From Tulasnella sp. 424 (Eukaryota > Basidiomycota > Agaricomycetes > Cantharellales > Tulasnellaceae): 64,000 bases of DNA. The notes below the pieces were generated by a model, which saw only the letters and a list, made by a program, of their open reading frames with translations, searched no databases and was not told the DNA's origin. The translations under genes were made by a program, and so were the position numbers. The stretch is from the NCBI GenBank assembly GCA_019633425.1, contig WSUB01000003.1, positions 437,480-501,479 of the forward strand, written 5' to 3'. Of this stretch, positions 33,384 through 46,835 are shown in pieces. How positions within the stretch are numbered: the stretch's first letter is position 1; every line of letters begins with the position of its first letter.

Positions 33384-36300
33384 CTAGATCTTGGATAGGG
33401 CTTGAAGTTGCACAAGTTCGTAGCTAGAATTTTGAGGTTAGCATCCAAGATTGACCTCCTACTGAGCGAAAGTTAAACTTACTATCCACCACGCTTGGCA
33501 AGGAGTTCGTCGTGGGTGCCAGCTTCCGCAACTCTGCCGTCCTTGAAGAAGTAACTGGAAGGGAATCTCATATTAGCTAATGACAGACAAACCGAGACAC
33601 TGCAAAGTACTCACATGCGATCGGCGTTTTGAATGGTTGACAACCTGTGAGCGATGGCAATGGTAGTGCGACCCTTGGCGGCGTTGTCGAGCGCAGCTTG
33701 GACGACCTTTTCTGATTGCGAGTCCAGTGCGGAAGTTGCCTATTACCTAGATATGAGACATATATTTTGAAATAACTGCGAGTTAACGCACCTCGTCCAA
33801 GAGTAAGACCTTCGGGTTCCTGAGAAGGGCGCGAGCGATGGCAATACGTTGCTTCTGACCACCGGAAAGCTGAGAGCCCTTGCCACCAACTTCGGTATCG
33901 AATCCGCTGGGTAGCGATTGGATGAACTCCAGGATGTTGGCGTCACGGCATGCTTGCTCAATCTCTTCTTGAGTCACCTCACTGGCCGGCTTAGTCGCAC
34001 CGAGGAGAATGTTAAAGCGGATGGTACCGGCGTAGAGAGTGGGTTCCTGAGACACGAGAGCAATGTTCTTGCGGTAATCGTTCACGTTCAAGGTCGAGAT
34101 GTCAATGCCATCAAGCTACAAAGCTGGCGTTAGCATCATATTTTTACGCCCGCAGGCATAAAGCAAGACTTACCAAGACGTGTCCGGCAAGAGGATCATA
34201 GAACCGTTCGATAAGCTGGATCGTCGTACTCTTGCCGCAACCGGAAGCGCCGACGAGAGCAACATAGGTACCAGGTTCGACCACCAAGTTGAGGTTGCGA
34301 AGGACACGAACGCCAGGACGAGTGGGGTAACGGAAGTGGACGTCTTCAAAGCGGATGTGGCCTTGGATAGTCTTGTCATCGACCTTGACGCCATCATGAG
34401 ACTCGGCGTCGATTTCAGGAACTTGGTCGAGCAGGTTGCAAATATCGTTGGCAGCGCCCTTGGCGGCGGAAATGTCGGGGACGAAACTAAAGACATTACC
34501 AGCTTGAATGGAACCGAAGGTAACGGACTGTGTATGGGTCGCAAGGAAGTTAGCTCACGGACTCGAACCAAAATCGGGACACCCAACTCACCATCAAGCA
34601 GACGAAGAACTCGAAGGTACCATATTCAAGAGATGCAACCAAACGAGAGCCATACCAGAAGACCTAAGCGGGTCGTCGTTAGTCCCGAATCCACCCCAAA
34701 GACAAACTGTTTGCGTACCAGGGCAATGACGAAGAACGAAAGAGACTGAGACAAAGCGAAAAGACCAGTGCTGAACGTCGCAGTGCGGTTGGACTGTACC
34801 AAGGGCCCTTCCAAGCTCTGAGAATATTCCATGAAAGCTTGGTTTTCACGAGTCAAGCTCTGGACTGTTCGGACAGCTCCGGCAGCCTCGCAAGCCATTT
34901 GAGCGGAATCTTCGTGAGCAACCTTGTTGGTCTGGTCCTTGAGAACGACAACACGAAGTCGAATGTAACCAGCGCTGATGACGAACGGAATACAAGCTAG
35001 ACAAACGGTCGGTTAGCCTAGAAGTCAACCACAGTGGAAGGTGACGGGACTCACCGATTCCGACAGCGGCCAGCTTAGGACCGAAGACAAGACCAATGAT
35101 GGAACCACCAATAACTGTGGCAATGCTCTGAACGATAGCACCGAGGGTGACACCAGCGAGACCGCTAATCTTTGTTGGGTTGTCGCTGAGCACGGAAACA
35201 AGACCACCAGTCGAGTTCTTGTCCTCGTCGAACCAGCCAACTAAAAAATACGTCCGATTGTGGTCAGTGAACCTGCTCTGGACCCTCCAAACCCACTCAA
35301 ACGTACTGTCTTGTCTAAGGATGGCGCGGAAGCTCATCGATCGCAGCTTGGAAGTCAAACCAGCAGCAGCGCGAGAGAAGAAGAAGTTCTGGTTGGCGAT
35401 GGCGAAGGTGCTGCAAATGGCGATGAGGAACAACCTATCAGGAAGAAAAGAGAGCACAAAATATTAGTCACAGTCTGACGCTCAGCGGGGGCCACAGCAG
35501 AGTCGTACCATAGGGCGTTGCGATCACCAGCGTGGCGAAGTTCATGGCGGTCCTGGAGCGAGAATGCGGAGATAGCCTTGCCGAAGACGATACCGAAGGC
35601 AGGATAGACCATGCCAGAAGCTATCAGAAAAACCCCCTGTGAGCAACTATCCAGCAACTGAAAATAAAACTGCGAATGCTCACCGATAGCAGCGACAGCA
35701 CCACCAATGTAAAGAGTCGAATCTTCCCTGTTGATGGCACCCATCCGCTTGAACAAGTAGGGCAAGCTGTATTCCTTATCACCGAATTGACCCCAACCTT
35801 CCTTCTTCTTCTTCTCGATGATCTCACTAGCCAAAGACCTTCCAGAGCCGGTGTTCGTCCTAGCCAAAGGCTTCTCATCATGAAGAGCTTCCTCGATCTC
35901 GGCCTTGGTCATCAATCCGGTTCCGCCAGCTTCGCTGCCTTCAGCCGTAGTCTCCTGTTCCTCGGAATCCCTAGAAGCAGGATCGCGGCCCTTCAACTTC
36001 TGAGCACTGACGAGTTGTGAGTAAGCTCCGTTTTCGTTGGCCAAGAGTTCGTTGTGAGTTCCGTGTTCGATGATTTCTCCGGCTCCAACGACGTAGATCT
36101 GGTCGGCGTCGCGAATGGTGGAAAGTCGATGAGCGATGGTGATGGTGGTACGTCCAGCAGCGGCCTTGTCCAAAGCGTCTTGCACGATTCCTTCGGATTG
36201 AGTGTCCAGAGCCGAGGTAGCTTCGTCCAAGAGGAGGATACGGGGGTCCGAGACGATAGCACGCGCGATGGCGATACGTTGCTTTTGTCCACCGGAAAGC

Positions 36301-38490
36301 AGGAAGCCGCGTTCTCCAACCATGGTGTCGTAACCCAAAGGCAACTTCTCGATGAAAGAGTGGGCGTTGGCCTTGACGCAGGCGTCTTTGATGAGGTTGA
36401 ACTGTTCGTCCTCTGGCAGATTCTCGAACCGAGATCCAATGAGACCGTGCGCGACGTTACCCTTGATCGTAGTTGCAAAGAGCGAAGGTTCCTGTTGGAC
36501 GAGACCGATCTGTTGGCGGAGCCACTTGAGGTTGAGGTTCTTGATGTTGACTCCATCGAGGTAGACGCTGCCTTCAATCGGATCGTAGAAGCGCTCGACG
36601 AGACTGACGACGGTACTCTTTCCGGAACCGGAAGCACCGACGAGGGCGGCGGTCTTGCCAGCTTGGAAGGTGACGTTCAAGCCTTTGAGAATGGGGACGT
36701 TGGGACGGGAAGGGTAGTGGAATTTGACGTTTTCGAGGCGGATCTCTCCGACGATCTTCTCAGGGCGGATTCCTCCCTCGTCGGCGGCGTCGATGGGCGG
36801 GACACGGTCGATGGTGGCGAAGAGCTTGGCTGCAGCAGCGCGAGCGTTGGCGACAGCTTGGGCTTCGGGGGCCATGAGAGCCAAGGAGAAAGCACCGATG
36901 AGGATGGCGAGGAATACGTTGACGATGGTACCAGCGTTGGCGTGACCCTGAAGGATGAGGGTTGTACCGAAGTAGAAGGCCAAAGCGTAGGCTAAAGAGC
37001 ACGCGTGGGGTCAGGTAAGCGAAAGGAGGAAGGTATTTTGTGAAAAGAAACTTACAGGCATAGATGACGAAGAAGAAAATGCCCAAACCGAATCCGTGGA
37101 TGATGGCAACCTTGCGTTCGGCGGAATGTGCCTCGGCGACATGAACGTCGTACAGATTCGAGAGGATCTTCTGCGTGCCGAATGCTTGGGCAGTGCGGAC
37201 GGTAGAGATGACTTCTTCAGCGAGAGTTCCACCTTCGGCGATCGAGTTCAAAGCCAAACTGATTCACCGAAAATGTTTAGTCGAAAAGCTTTACAGAGCA
37301 CAGAGATGGGGGAATGACTTACGTCCTGTACTTGCCCTCAAACTTCTGCATGACACCTCCAGTAATGACGATGCATGGCAAGATGGAGCTAAGAGCCAAG
37401 GCAAGACGCCAGGACTTGATGTAGGCCAAGATGAAACCGGTAGCGAACGCGGCGATGAAGCTGACAATCACTGCGCGCGAAAGTTCAACCGAGTTAAGTG
37501 GATGACCCCCAAGGATTAATCTGTAACTTACGTGCAACCTTCTCGGAAATACCCTGTTGGATCAAGTGCGTGTCGGTTTGAATACGAGTGGCGACCTCAC
37601 CAGCACCGAGTGTATCGAAGAACGCGATATCCTGACGCAAGACGGCGCGGAGGTAACGTTCTCGGATACGCTTCGAGTTGACTTCACCGGTGTAGGTCCA
37701 AATCCACTGTAAAATCGTACTATGTGAATAAACGTTGATTCCGATGGATTAACGAGAGATGCCGTACCATGTAAGCATAAGTGACGAGGAACATGCCGAT
37801 ACCGAGGCACACGAGCCAAACGGCATCTAGTGCTGCGGTATGACGGAAGTCGTCCTGAGCCGCTCTGAGAGCATCTTCTGCGCCTGGGCCCTGTTGGAGC
37901 GAGATGCAACATGTTAAGGCGAAAGTTCGAAAGTCGACTAAACAGTCGCACGTACCACTCTCTGGATAGCGATGGCGAAGTTGACGAAACTGGTTGTGAG
38001 ATTACCGAACAGCAAGGACATCAACGGCTACATTGTGAGAATAGAGGCGAGCAACGATCGTCAGTATACGATGCCTCGTGGAGAGCCGCCGGGGATCGAG
38101 GGGTAAACCTCGGTACCGAACCGCGTCTGAAAAACAAAATCTAGATTTGGACTGGAAAAGACCCACCTGAGCTGCACCCGATGCCGCAGCGCACACCAGT
38201 CCGATAGCATCCAAAAACAACTCGAATTTCGTCGAGTATCTGAATAGTTCCGTGAATCCTACTGGAACGATTTGGGGTTCGGGCGAAGCTGCAGCGGCAA
38301 GTGCGGTGGCATCTGCATGAGAGTCGGTGGAATCGCTGTCCCGGTGTTGTTTTTCGTTCTCAGCTGCGTCCTTCTTTTTTGAGGCAAAGAAACCTTTCTT
38401 CTTGGTCGGTGAAGTCGGAGAGGATGCTGTGGCAGGCTGAGGCAAAGTTGCTCCTCCTTCGTGTTTCTCGTCGATGGCGGACGAGGCCAT
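33384..38490 (-). CDS. ABC transporter, ABCB family full-size (Pmd1/Ste6-like)
   Basis: Seventeen exons, complement(33384..33423, 33483..33554, 33615..33739, 33792..34115, 34174..34527, 34592..34663, 34719..34996, 35055..35240, 35307..35434, 35509..35620, 35684..36991, 37056..37258, 37323..37470, 37532..37706, 37768..37890, 37956..38027, 38167..38490), 1347 residues. Layout is TMD1-NBD1-TMD2-NBD2. NBD1: Walker [10 protein letters not shown] (467-475), LSGGQKQR (580-587), [12 protein letters not shown] (600-611). NBD2: GASGCGKST (1136-1144), LSGGQKQR (1244-1251), [14 protein letters not shown]. Both sites look competent. The first 85 residues are a charged cytosolic leader. This class exports hydrophobic drugs or the farnesylated mating pheromone; the sequence does not decide which. 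The intron at 35621-35683 is 63 bases and has no stop in frame, so retention would only insert 21 residues. Confidence 0.94.
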
Positions 38491-40395
38491 TTTGGGTTGA
38501 TTTGTTTGACGACGACGAGTTGGGCGCGGGTACGATCAATAAACGGTATATCCTACAGTTGAAGGGTATGAAAGAGTGCCCAAATGTTGGTAGAAAGGGG
38601 AGGAGGGGAGATCGTATGGTTCAATGGAGAAATTCTGTAGAAGGCTTTATATGAGGGGTGAGGGGTAAGCGGCGGCCGGTCGCAGACCCTGAAGGAACTT
38701 TTGAGGGATAGACGTCGCAACGTCAAACCGCCGGAAAATACCAATCCAACAATCCAAGGTGGCTGCGGCTCTCCCGGGCCCCGGATGCCATCTTGGGGCC
38801 ATCCTCACCCGCTAGTCGACATTCCCAGGCGAGTCTACGTCAGCAACAAGCCGGGGCGGCTGGTCAAACCCGCCATGGCTTGGCGAATTTTATTGGACGC
38901 GTACCTTGCAGCTATTTTTATCCCGCAGTGTGACCGTTCACTTAGACGTTTCGCAGCATTTAGGGGAGTGACTCTCGGGAGTCAGCCACGCAATCTCTTG
39001 TTATCGCGGCATTCCCGTGCCGTCCAACCACAGTCCAGCTATTTTACCCCAGTTCAGCAAGGATGCAGCGCGGCCAGCATCTCCGTTGCACAAACTTCTG
39101 GAATCTGGAGCCTCATTTTATGACGCGAGGATGCTTACGAGAACTTACGATGCTGCTTTTCTCCATGTTTCCCCCATGGCGGACGGTGTCTACGGATTAC
39201 TCGGGTACCACATCCTCGGCATCCTCTCGCGCGCGGGCCCCTAGTTCCCAGCCAAACAAAGCGCCTTACCCCTCACCACATTGCCAAGAGCATCCCGGCC
39301 AGCGAGTCTTCGGATGCTCTCATAAAGGTGCGTGGATTAATCGCAGGGCACTCTGAGATCACTGGAGACCCGTTCAAATGATGGACCGCGAATTTTGGTC
39401 GCCTCATCATCCAAGTCGGACAATGCCCGAACAAACCAGCATCCAGTCAACTCGAGACTCCCACACGTACACACTCTGACCAGATATGCATAAGGGGGAG
39501 TTTATCCGAGTTAAGCTTTTTATCTCGCAGGATCGGCGTCGCTTAGGCCGGAGCCTAGCTTCCGTTGCAGACTGGAGGGCGCAGCATATCCAATAATGCC
39601 GTCTGAGCCTGGCGACATTCGGGCTCTAATTATGCACTTATGCAGCTGACTTCGTATTTGTACTTAGTGGATGTCAAATACTGAGGACTGTGCAGTTCGG
39701 AGTCGCCGCTACTGCTCTCCAGCCTTTGCAGCTCGGCCCCCGAAAGAGCCGTGTGCACAGCAACCACAAACAAGATAGCCCCATATACGAGCCGACTGAC
39801 AGCCCAAATTAAACATTAGGCGCCCGTCACAAAGAGGCCAAGGTTCTAAGGTTTTTTCAAGACAGTAATTCCGAGTTGCCGAGCTGCCGAGCTTTTACGA
39901 AGCCTCTCCCACCCCCCCTCAAAGCTATCACCGCAAGGCCTGGCTGCGCTTGACATCCGCCCACGACTAAACAAAGCACTGTTAGATTAAAAGAAATGAG
40001 GATATGTATAGGGTACCAAGCGAAGGGAGACATAATGACGAGATCGAACCCCAGTGCCAAGGAATCGCAGCGCACGGAGCCCGGCAGTTTGAAAAGCGGT
40101 GCATCACCCCATTGCGGGACGACTCCTGCGAGGCTCTGGGGGTTATCTCGGTAGGATGGTAGTATATAAAGCGTAAATCAGAGTACGTCAGCGTCGTCTT
40201 GGAAGGGCGAATAGATCGTACTCTCCGTTACAGCGCCACCACCTCATGCGGCTTAGATCGAGGATATATCAATCGGAATTCGACTAAGGCGGGTGTGATC
40301 GTAAACTTGAACCCCATCGTGGGTACGAATGTGGCGTCCTTGGTGGCCGTGAGCGCCTTCTCGATCTCTCAGCCTATCCACGTGACATGCAAGAG
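38491..40395. other. Intergenic, about 1.9 kb
   Basis: The ABC transporter promoter lies at the left end. No convincing gene; short frames at 38701-39356 (plus) have no recognisable feature. This marks the change from the dense block to the gene-poor region. Confidence 0.4.
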
Positions 40396-40788
40396 TTAGC
40401 GTGAGTGACGCCTATCAGATCTTCTGAAGAGAGAGGGATTTACATCGCACCTGTGGGAAAGATTACCCTGCCTTCCTCGAGAAGCGGTTCCAGAGCTATT
40501 CGGATCCGACGGTTCAGAAGAAGATGGGATGGGTGGTTCTGAAATCGGGGGTCGACGTCTGAATCGGCTGAGGATTGCTTCCGTCAGGCGAGTGTATCCT
40601 CGAAGAGGTTCGCGCCATAGTAGCGTTTTTGCTCGACTTTGTATAGCCCGAAGCTTGTTGCGCAAGGTGGAGGTGCCTGCGGGAGCGAGGCGTCGGGGAG
40701 TGGACATGACTTTGGACTGGAGGGTGGCGAAGGCAATGATGTTCTTTCCGAGTGTGTTCTCGGATGTAGCGCAAGAGTTTGGCGGCTG
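40396..40788 (-). CDS. Family B small protein, copy B1 (partial model)
   Basis: Only the last exon can be placed, 40396..40788; a TAG acceptor (40789-40791) stands before it and the first exon is not found. It contains the family B signature in TLLWREPLRGYTRLTEAIL, followed by an Arg/Pro/Ser-rich tail (RFRRRPPISEPP). An internal ATG at 40707 would give 103 residues. The hydrophobic segment seen in the other members is weak here. A run of 12 G upstream (40844-40855) may hide the first exon or mark decay. Membership rests mainly on EPLRGYTR. Confidence 0.4.
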   Translation of the reverse strand, partial: QPPNSCATSENTLGKNIIAFATLQSKVMSTPRRLAPAGTSTLRNKLRAIQSRAKTLLWREPLRGYTRLTEAILSRFRRRPPISEPPIPSSSEPSDPNSSGTASRGRQGNLSHRCDVNPSLFRRSDRRHSR

Positions 40789-43679
40789 CTAGAGTCTGGA
40801 AAATACCTTGTCAGAAGTCGTCTTTGTTAAAGGTTTGTCAGATGGGGGGGGGGGGATTGGGACGAATGCTGAGGGGAAACAAGCCAGAGCACCTCACAAC
40901 GGGATGGAAAATCACCTACCCGGAGACAAAGTGTGATGTATAATGCTGAATCTGGGATTTCTAGAGAGTGGGCAGCCTTAAATATGCAAAGCGCTTTGTC
41001 CTTCAAGGGTCCTTGAAGCTCTCGAACGATCAGACGGAACGTCTCGGCCCCACACGTTGCATGCTCGATGGAAATATCGCGGCTTAAGTTCCGCTGTACT
41101 GGGAAGTAAGTTCCCTTGTCCGAAGAATTACTACGGGTGCGGACCACAAAATGACATCCAAAGGTCACATGTGAGTAACTGCAAAAGATCAGTAATATGT
41201 GCAAACCTCTATCCCTTTAGTATTCGATTAAACTCTTGTGATTAACGTGACATCTCTACGCCAATAACTTTCATTTAGCAGTGATCAGAATTCGTCGGGC
41301 ATCTTTCTTCCTTCCACGCCGTCGGTGCCATTGGAAACCCGGGGCGGCAGAACCAACCTTCGACCACGTTTTTTTTTTTTCTCTGAAAAGCGGAACCTAA
41401 TCCTTGGATCTTGTAGGAACAAATGGACCGCCGCCTGTGGATAGGGGTAAAAGCCACGCGCGCTGACCTTCGTCATCCCAGATCCTCCCCGGCAAAGGAT
41501 TCCGACGCTCCGACAAATGCTATCTTCAATAACGACGACAGAGTTTGAAGTTGAGATGTCTTTAAGATATTTTGTCGAGTGCAGTTGGACAACGTACCGT
41601 ACGGTCTGATATCCAAGCGGTCGCTTCAACCTGGGATGGGAAAACAGCGTCCCGATAGCGGGTCGCTTGTGTCCCGGGACCTTGAACCAAACCCCAATTT
41701 CATATGGCTTGTTCTGACTATTGGGGGTGCCGCATTGGTCCCCCCGAAGGTTAGGTATCGACAGGCACGCCTTAGATTCAGAAGCCCTAGGGTCCTCATC
41801 CACCGTAACCCCATAAAGATGCACTCAGAGCTCTCGAACAGAAATGCAGAGCTTTCATTCATTGCCTTAGCGACAAGACTTGCAAACGTGATAAGTCTGT
41901 GATTAACGGAAGATTAGAACTTAGTCTGTTATTCGGTGATTGATTAAAAAATACAAATAAAAATAAAAAACAGAAGGGTATAACGATCAGCTCCTAACGC
42001 TTCTTAATATCCTCGCTCGACTCGATTCGGGGAGTCTTATGACCCCTGGAAAGCATGGCTGGCTGCGCTCTAAGCCCATCCGAGAACCCTTCACACATCC
42101 CCACAACGTGACAACGTACCTCTCTCTATGCCGGTCTCGCAGCCCCAGATAGCTAAACCAAACACCGACAGAATACAATACGGATTCCTAAATTTGCGCA
42201 GATGTTAAAGGGAGAAGTGGACGGGTAAGGGCCAGACGCGAATGGCGTTTGAAGCATCCATGAAGCATGAAGGTCGGAACGCAAGGGGAACTAACCAATC
42301 CAAGAGGTTGAGGGTACGAGAGCGGTTCTCCGCGCTCTCACAGAGCTGACCCTGTGTGGATGTGGGAATGTATGATCGGTGGCATGGTCCACGGGACGAG
42401 TCAAGAAAGGAAAGGAAAGCAAAGAAACTAAGTTTGGGGAGATCTTTGGGCTGTGATAAGATAGCAGAATTAGAACGGTCGGTTAACAAAATGGCCGGTA
42501 GCCATCGGCCGAAGTCCGAACAGGACGATCCATCTCCCTGGGTGTCGGGACCCTGTTTATCATTAAATCAGCAGCTTCCCAAACCGGATTTATAGCAACC
42601 TCCAATCCTCTTCACCTTGTCTCAAAACACTAAAAAATAGAACATACGATCATGCACGCATCTATTCGTACATTCCTACGGGTTGAGGAGTTATCCTAAA
42701 TGAACGCTTTCTTGTGCCTCGCGGAGGTTTCTCGCCCCCCTGATCCATGCCCTGGTCCGTGTTTTCCAGCTCCCATGGTATGTCAGTGGAGCATCCTCTG
42801 AGTATATCTCAATGCTCTTGGTCGTGGTGTTTCTATCCGACTCTACGGCGTTACCAAACCGGATCAGGGTGGCGATGATCCCAGCAACTGAAACGCTGCC
42901 GTGTACCTTCAGACTTGGTGAGGTATTGTTCGCTCGCACGACAGCCGAGCTTGTCGGTGTTCCGCCCTGGCGCATTCAATGTCGAGGTTTATCTTCCCTT
43001 GGGTTCTTCAAGCGTGAACAGCGTGAAATTTGGTACAAAATTACGATCCACAGCTGAGCAAAATCATTATTCAATCGCCTGTTCGGCGGGGGTACAGTAA
43101 TGTGGAATCAGGAGGAAACCAGACGGGCCAGGGAACGCGCGGCTTAGTGAACCAAACGTTCGGCCGCAGAATTATAACGCGGGGAGAGCGTCGAACGGAG
43201 TATGCTGACTCGCAAATGGGGAGGGGACGAATGTAGCTAGTGCATCGAAAGATGATGAAATGGGGAGCGCATTGAGGGCCAGAAGAGTCTTCTGCTGACT
43301 CGCAAGCGATGATTATGTGCTGGGCTGAATGCATTGGTCAGCTCGAGGCTCGAGGGTCATCAGTGAGAAAGACCCACAGGTATCCGGTGTAGAGAATATT
43401 AAGGGTTTAGGAGTGAAGGAAGTGAGCCAAAAGAATGTTGAGGATGAAATGACTTTCTATTTGATCGATCCAACCCATCGAGTTGTGCTGAACCTTGTGA
43501 TCCGTCTTAACAGAAGGCGGGGTTTCGCGCAGATAGTACGCTGAGGATGGACGGTTCGCACGTCTCTTTCGAACGAGTGGGCGATCACGCAATCTAAGAA
43601 AAGGATAACGTCAGAGGGCCGATGGCTTCGTGCACGTGACTTTTAGATTCCAGCAGATACGCACCAGCTTGGTGCCCAT
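40789..43679. other. Gene-poor region, about 2.9 kb
   Basis: No gene I can support. It contains a T run (41369-41380) and a G run (40844-40855). The minus frame at 41285-41824 has no ATG and reads through the T run. The minus frame at 42691-42975 (with VAGIIATLIRFG) could be a decayed small membrane protein but has no ATG. Similarity to the segments 3' of B3 and B5 is seen near 43270 and is weak. Confidence 0.35.
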
Positions 43680-44171
43680 TTAGCGTTCGAGCCGAGGGCG
43701 GGGGACCAAAGCAGAGGAATCCTGTGGGCCAACTTGCTGGCGCTGATCGTCTCGGGCTGTGGGGGCGGCAAGCCGGCGGCCGAACAAGGTTACCCACGTG
43801 ACGTGGACCGAACGTTGTCGGAGATAACCAGCCATGTCTTCTTGTTGTAGATTCCGAATCTCTGCTTTGTGGGGCACAAATGCAACAGAGCCGACTGTGT
43901 GTTTGAATGCTTGTTCCGATGGGATGCTGTTGTCTTGAAGACGTGCAAGGAGGAGAGAGAATAATCCACCAAGGACGACACCGAGTGCGAGAATGAGTTG
44001 TTGCATGGTGACAGGTGTGATGAAATTCGATTGCACAGTAATGATGAAATCCGGGAGGACTATGGGCGTCGGACGTTCGTTGATTAAAGTAGGGGAGGGG
44101 GAGAAATTCGTGGAGGGGACCGCGGCCAGCGTCGTTCTTGGTGTTAGGAAGGGGAAGTCTTGGGGTGTCAT
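43680..44171 (-). CDS. Family B small membrane protein, copy B2
   Basis: Single open frame, 163 residues. A Pro/Thr-rich N-terminus is followed by a clear hydrophobic segment (MQQLILALGVVLGGLFSLLL), a linker with VGSVAFVPHKAEIRNLQQED and a C-terminal tail ending VGPQDSSALVPRPRLER. The VAFVP element matches copy B3, and the GPQD...VPR ending matches B4 and B5. An internal ATG just before the hydrophobic segment would give a form of about 110 residues, closer to B4 and B5 in size. It is predicted to cross a membrane once. Function unknown. Confidence 0.6.
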   Translation of the reverse strand: MTPQDFPFLTPRTTLAAVPSTNFSPSPTLINERPTPIVLPDFIITVQSNFITPVTMQQLILALGVVLGGLFSLLLARLQDNSIPSEQAFKHTVGSVAFVPHKAEIRNLQQEDMAGYLRQRSVHVTWVTLFGRRLAAPTARDDQRQQVGPQDSSALVPRPRLER

Positions 44172-46835
44172 CTGAGTCTACAAAAATCCACCGAGCTTTT
44201 AAAACAGAGGTATTTCAGTAGTATTACTCAGAGTGGCATCCGATGCAACGCCCTTAGCCTTGCGGTTTTCATGAGTGGGTGGCTCCGGCTGACCGTGGAC
44301 GCATCTAACCGAGTTCGACCACCCCCGAATTGGGGATCTAAAGCAGTCCGTCCGACTCTCAGAAAACACGTTTTTTTCTTTTTAGGGCTAGGGGATGAAC
44401 CAAATTTGTGTGCCTTAGGGGCGTCGGGATAGGCCGAAAGGGTACTAGTAGCTGTGCTCGATCATTCGGCTATGGCTGGAGACAGTGGCCGCAAGGCAGG
44501 CTGAGATTGTCTCGCATTTGGCTGGTTACCAGGCACATTTTGCGTTGCTCCGATTTCTGGCGGTCTTTACTCTCCTTGTGACTCGTACATAGTGGTTGGG
44601 GGTGACTGCGGTGGAAATATGGAAGATGACCATATGCATCATGTTAATATAAAATATATTAAGTATCAATATGGGGCTATATAAGAACTTTAGATTTCTT
44701 GACCATTTGTGAGTGGGTTGATTTGGCGGAAGCGCTTCATAGGAATTGTGTTGGACATGTCGCGTTGATGCAGTAGCGCCAAAGGAGCTACTTAGTTCAC
44801 CAAGGGGCATCCTGAATGTGTTTCACTCTCTGGCCCAACACAAGAACACAAATTTTGTTAATTGGACCCTACTGAGGGTGGGGCGGAGGCCCTCCCGCAG
44901 CCGGCTTCTGCCGCCGACCCCTTACCTTCCCGGACTCGGACCGAGCAACCACTATGCGACAACGGCTCGCAGCCCCCCGAAAGCGCACAAAATTCTAATT
45001 CCGAGTAAGCGGAAGTGCTGCGCCAGTTGTGCCCATGCGACGAGCTCCCGGAGTTTCTTTGCCAGAGCTCCCTTCGGATAGACTAGGTTTAAAGGTTTCC
45101 CTTTTCAGTCTACTCGTGGCTAGCGCAGCCCGGCATTGACCGACATTAACCCGTACCATCACTATCACGATCAATGGGCAAGTTTGTCTGAAGCTGTGTC
45201 CTAAGTGAGGTTGTTGGTTTCTAGGGAAGGAAAGCCGTACATACATATGTCAACGCGTTAGGCCCAACGTCACAACAACCGAAAGTACTCCCGCACCTGT
45301 TGAGGTGAGATCGCTGTCTTTGCGGAGGGAGGAAAAAGCATGCACGATTGACACAGGTACTAGCTAAAAAGATATGGAGCGGACGTATTGATGACAGGCT
45401 GTGTCTAAAGCGCCAGAACACGAAGAGTGCAAAGCAGCAAATCCCGCGCTCGCTACGGACGAATCAAGCAGCCTAAAAATCCCTGTCATCTGTATTACGT
45501 TTGCCACCTGACGAAGTATCGGCTTGGTCGGCATCAATGCGATCAATCGTGTCTCGTCGCCATCAATGTTCAGGGTTGCAAGTGTCTCCTTTTCCCACTG
45601 TGACCAAGTTCCGCTCCAGTAAGCACTCGTGACCACTACTTTTATTTCTTTTCTAACTCCAACACGGCGTGTAGGTAAAGTGCTGTTATACCCATGTCTA
45701 GCTTGCTTTGGCTTAGCACAAGAGAATTCACTTGTTCGCGAGCACGTGCGGTGGCAGCGTCTGGAGGTATTTTGAATGGCAATTAGGTTTGGGCTGAAGG
45801 AAAAAATTCCGCATCGCCCACGAGAGCTTAAGTGTCTTAAATTTTCTTTCAGGCGCGCGGACGCATCCGATGTTTGGCCTTTCCGCTTGGGGGAGCATGG
45901 CCGCTTGGTCAACTAACTTGTGCTGAAGGCATGTCATATTATCCAATCGCTACTGCACAACAGGTATCAAGGAGCTCCACCAGTTATTATCTATCTAGGC
46001 TGTGCACTTTACTGGACAGTGTGTGCGAAGCGGTGTTGAAAGCCGGATCATGCGACTAGCGGGCGAAGCGCCGCTCTCAATTGACGCCCATCTGCGCGGT
46101 GGTCAGCTTTCCCCGCCGGTTCAAATCCCAAGCCAATTGAAGTATACGCGATATGATTTGAACACATTCAAGATTAACGGACAACAAGTGGGCAGTGCTA
46201 CTACGACAGCTTGATCATCTTGGCAGTCAAGAAACGGTACCCGCGATATCGGGTCGTCGGAGACAGTTCCTGCCGCGGAAAGGGAACAGATGATCGCGAC
46301 TGACGACTTGTGGCCACTCTCGGCGGCCACCGACAGCTCTCTCAGACTTCTGGGCGGGTCAAAGTCGCTGGGAATGTTGAACAAGCATCCTCAGCACTCT
46401 TGGAGAGAATATCCTGTGGTCGTCCGGTGAGGGGTTGGTCTTCGGGGGCGAGACGAGCGCTGGGTTGAGGACCAGAAGGCGCTCCTTCCTGGCTCGCAAC
46501 TCATGCTGACCGCATTGTAGAGATCGGGAAGTTGAAAGGAAGAACTGGAAAAGCGAATGGAGAGAGAAAAGATAGGAAGGACCGGGAAAGACTTGAAAGT
46601 GGGTGACTTCGGCATCGTGTCGTTGTCGAGGAGGATGGCGAGGCTATGCCCCCGGAGAAACAGGGGGTCGCTCAAAGTTTGCTAAGGCCTTTTGCCGTTA
46701 AAGCAATCGACCGCCTCTTAGTCAGAGACATAGTTCGCTCATCCACGAGGTTATGATGGCACTGTATGACAAAAGTCGAACGGTTGGCGCTCGACGCTCG
46801 ATACAGAAGACCAATACGCACCTGCAACACATGCA
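44172..46835. other. Gene-poor region, about 2.7 kb
   Basis: No gene I can support. The longest frame (45364-45912 minus, 182 codons) has no recognisable domain and no ATG of good context. A block near 46470-46510 resembles the segments about 400 bases 3' of B2 and B5. A CATATTTCC/AATATATT-rich stretch lies near 44640-44670. Confidence 0.35.

Noticed and set aside
36054..36995. Long plus-strand open frame, 313 codons
   Set aside because: It lies wholly antisense to the first nucleotide-binding domain of the ABC transporter, whose model is certain.
41285..41824. 179-codon minus frame
   Set aside because: It has no ATG, reads through a 12-base T run as lysines, and shows no domain.
45364..45912. 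182-codon minus frame with a hydrophobic end
   Set aside because: No ATG in good context and no similarity to families A or B.
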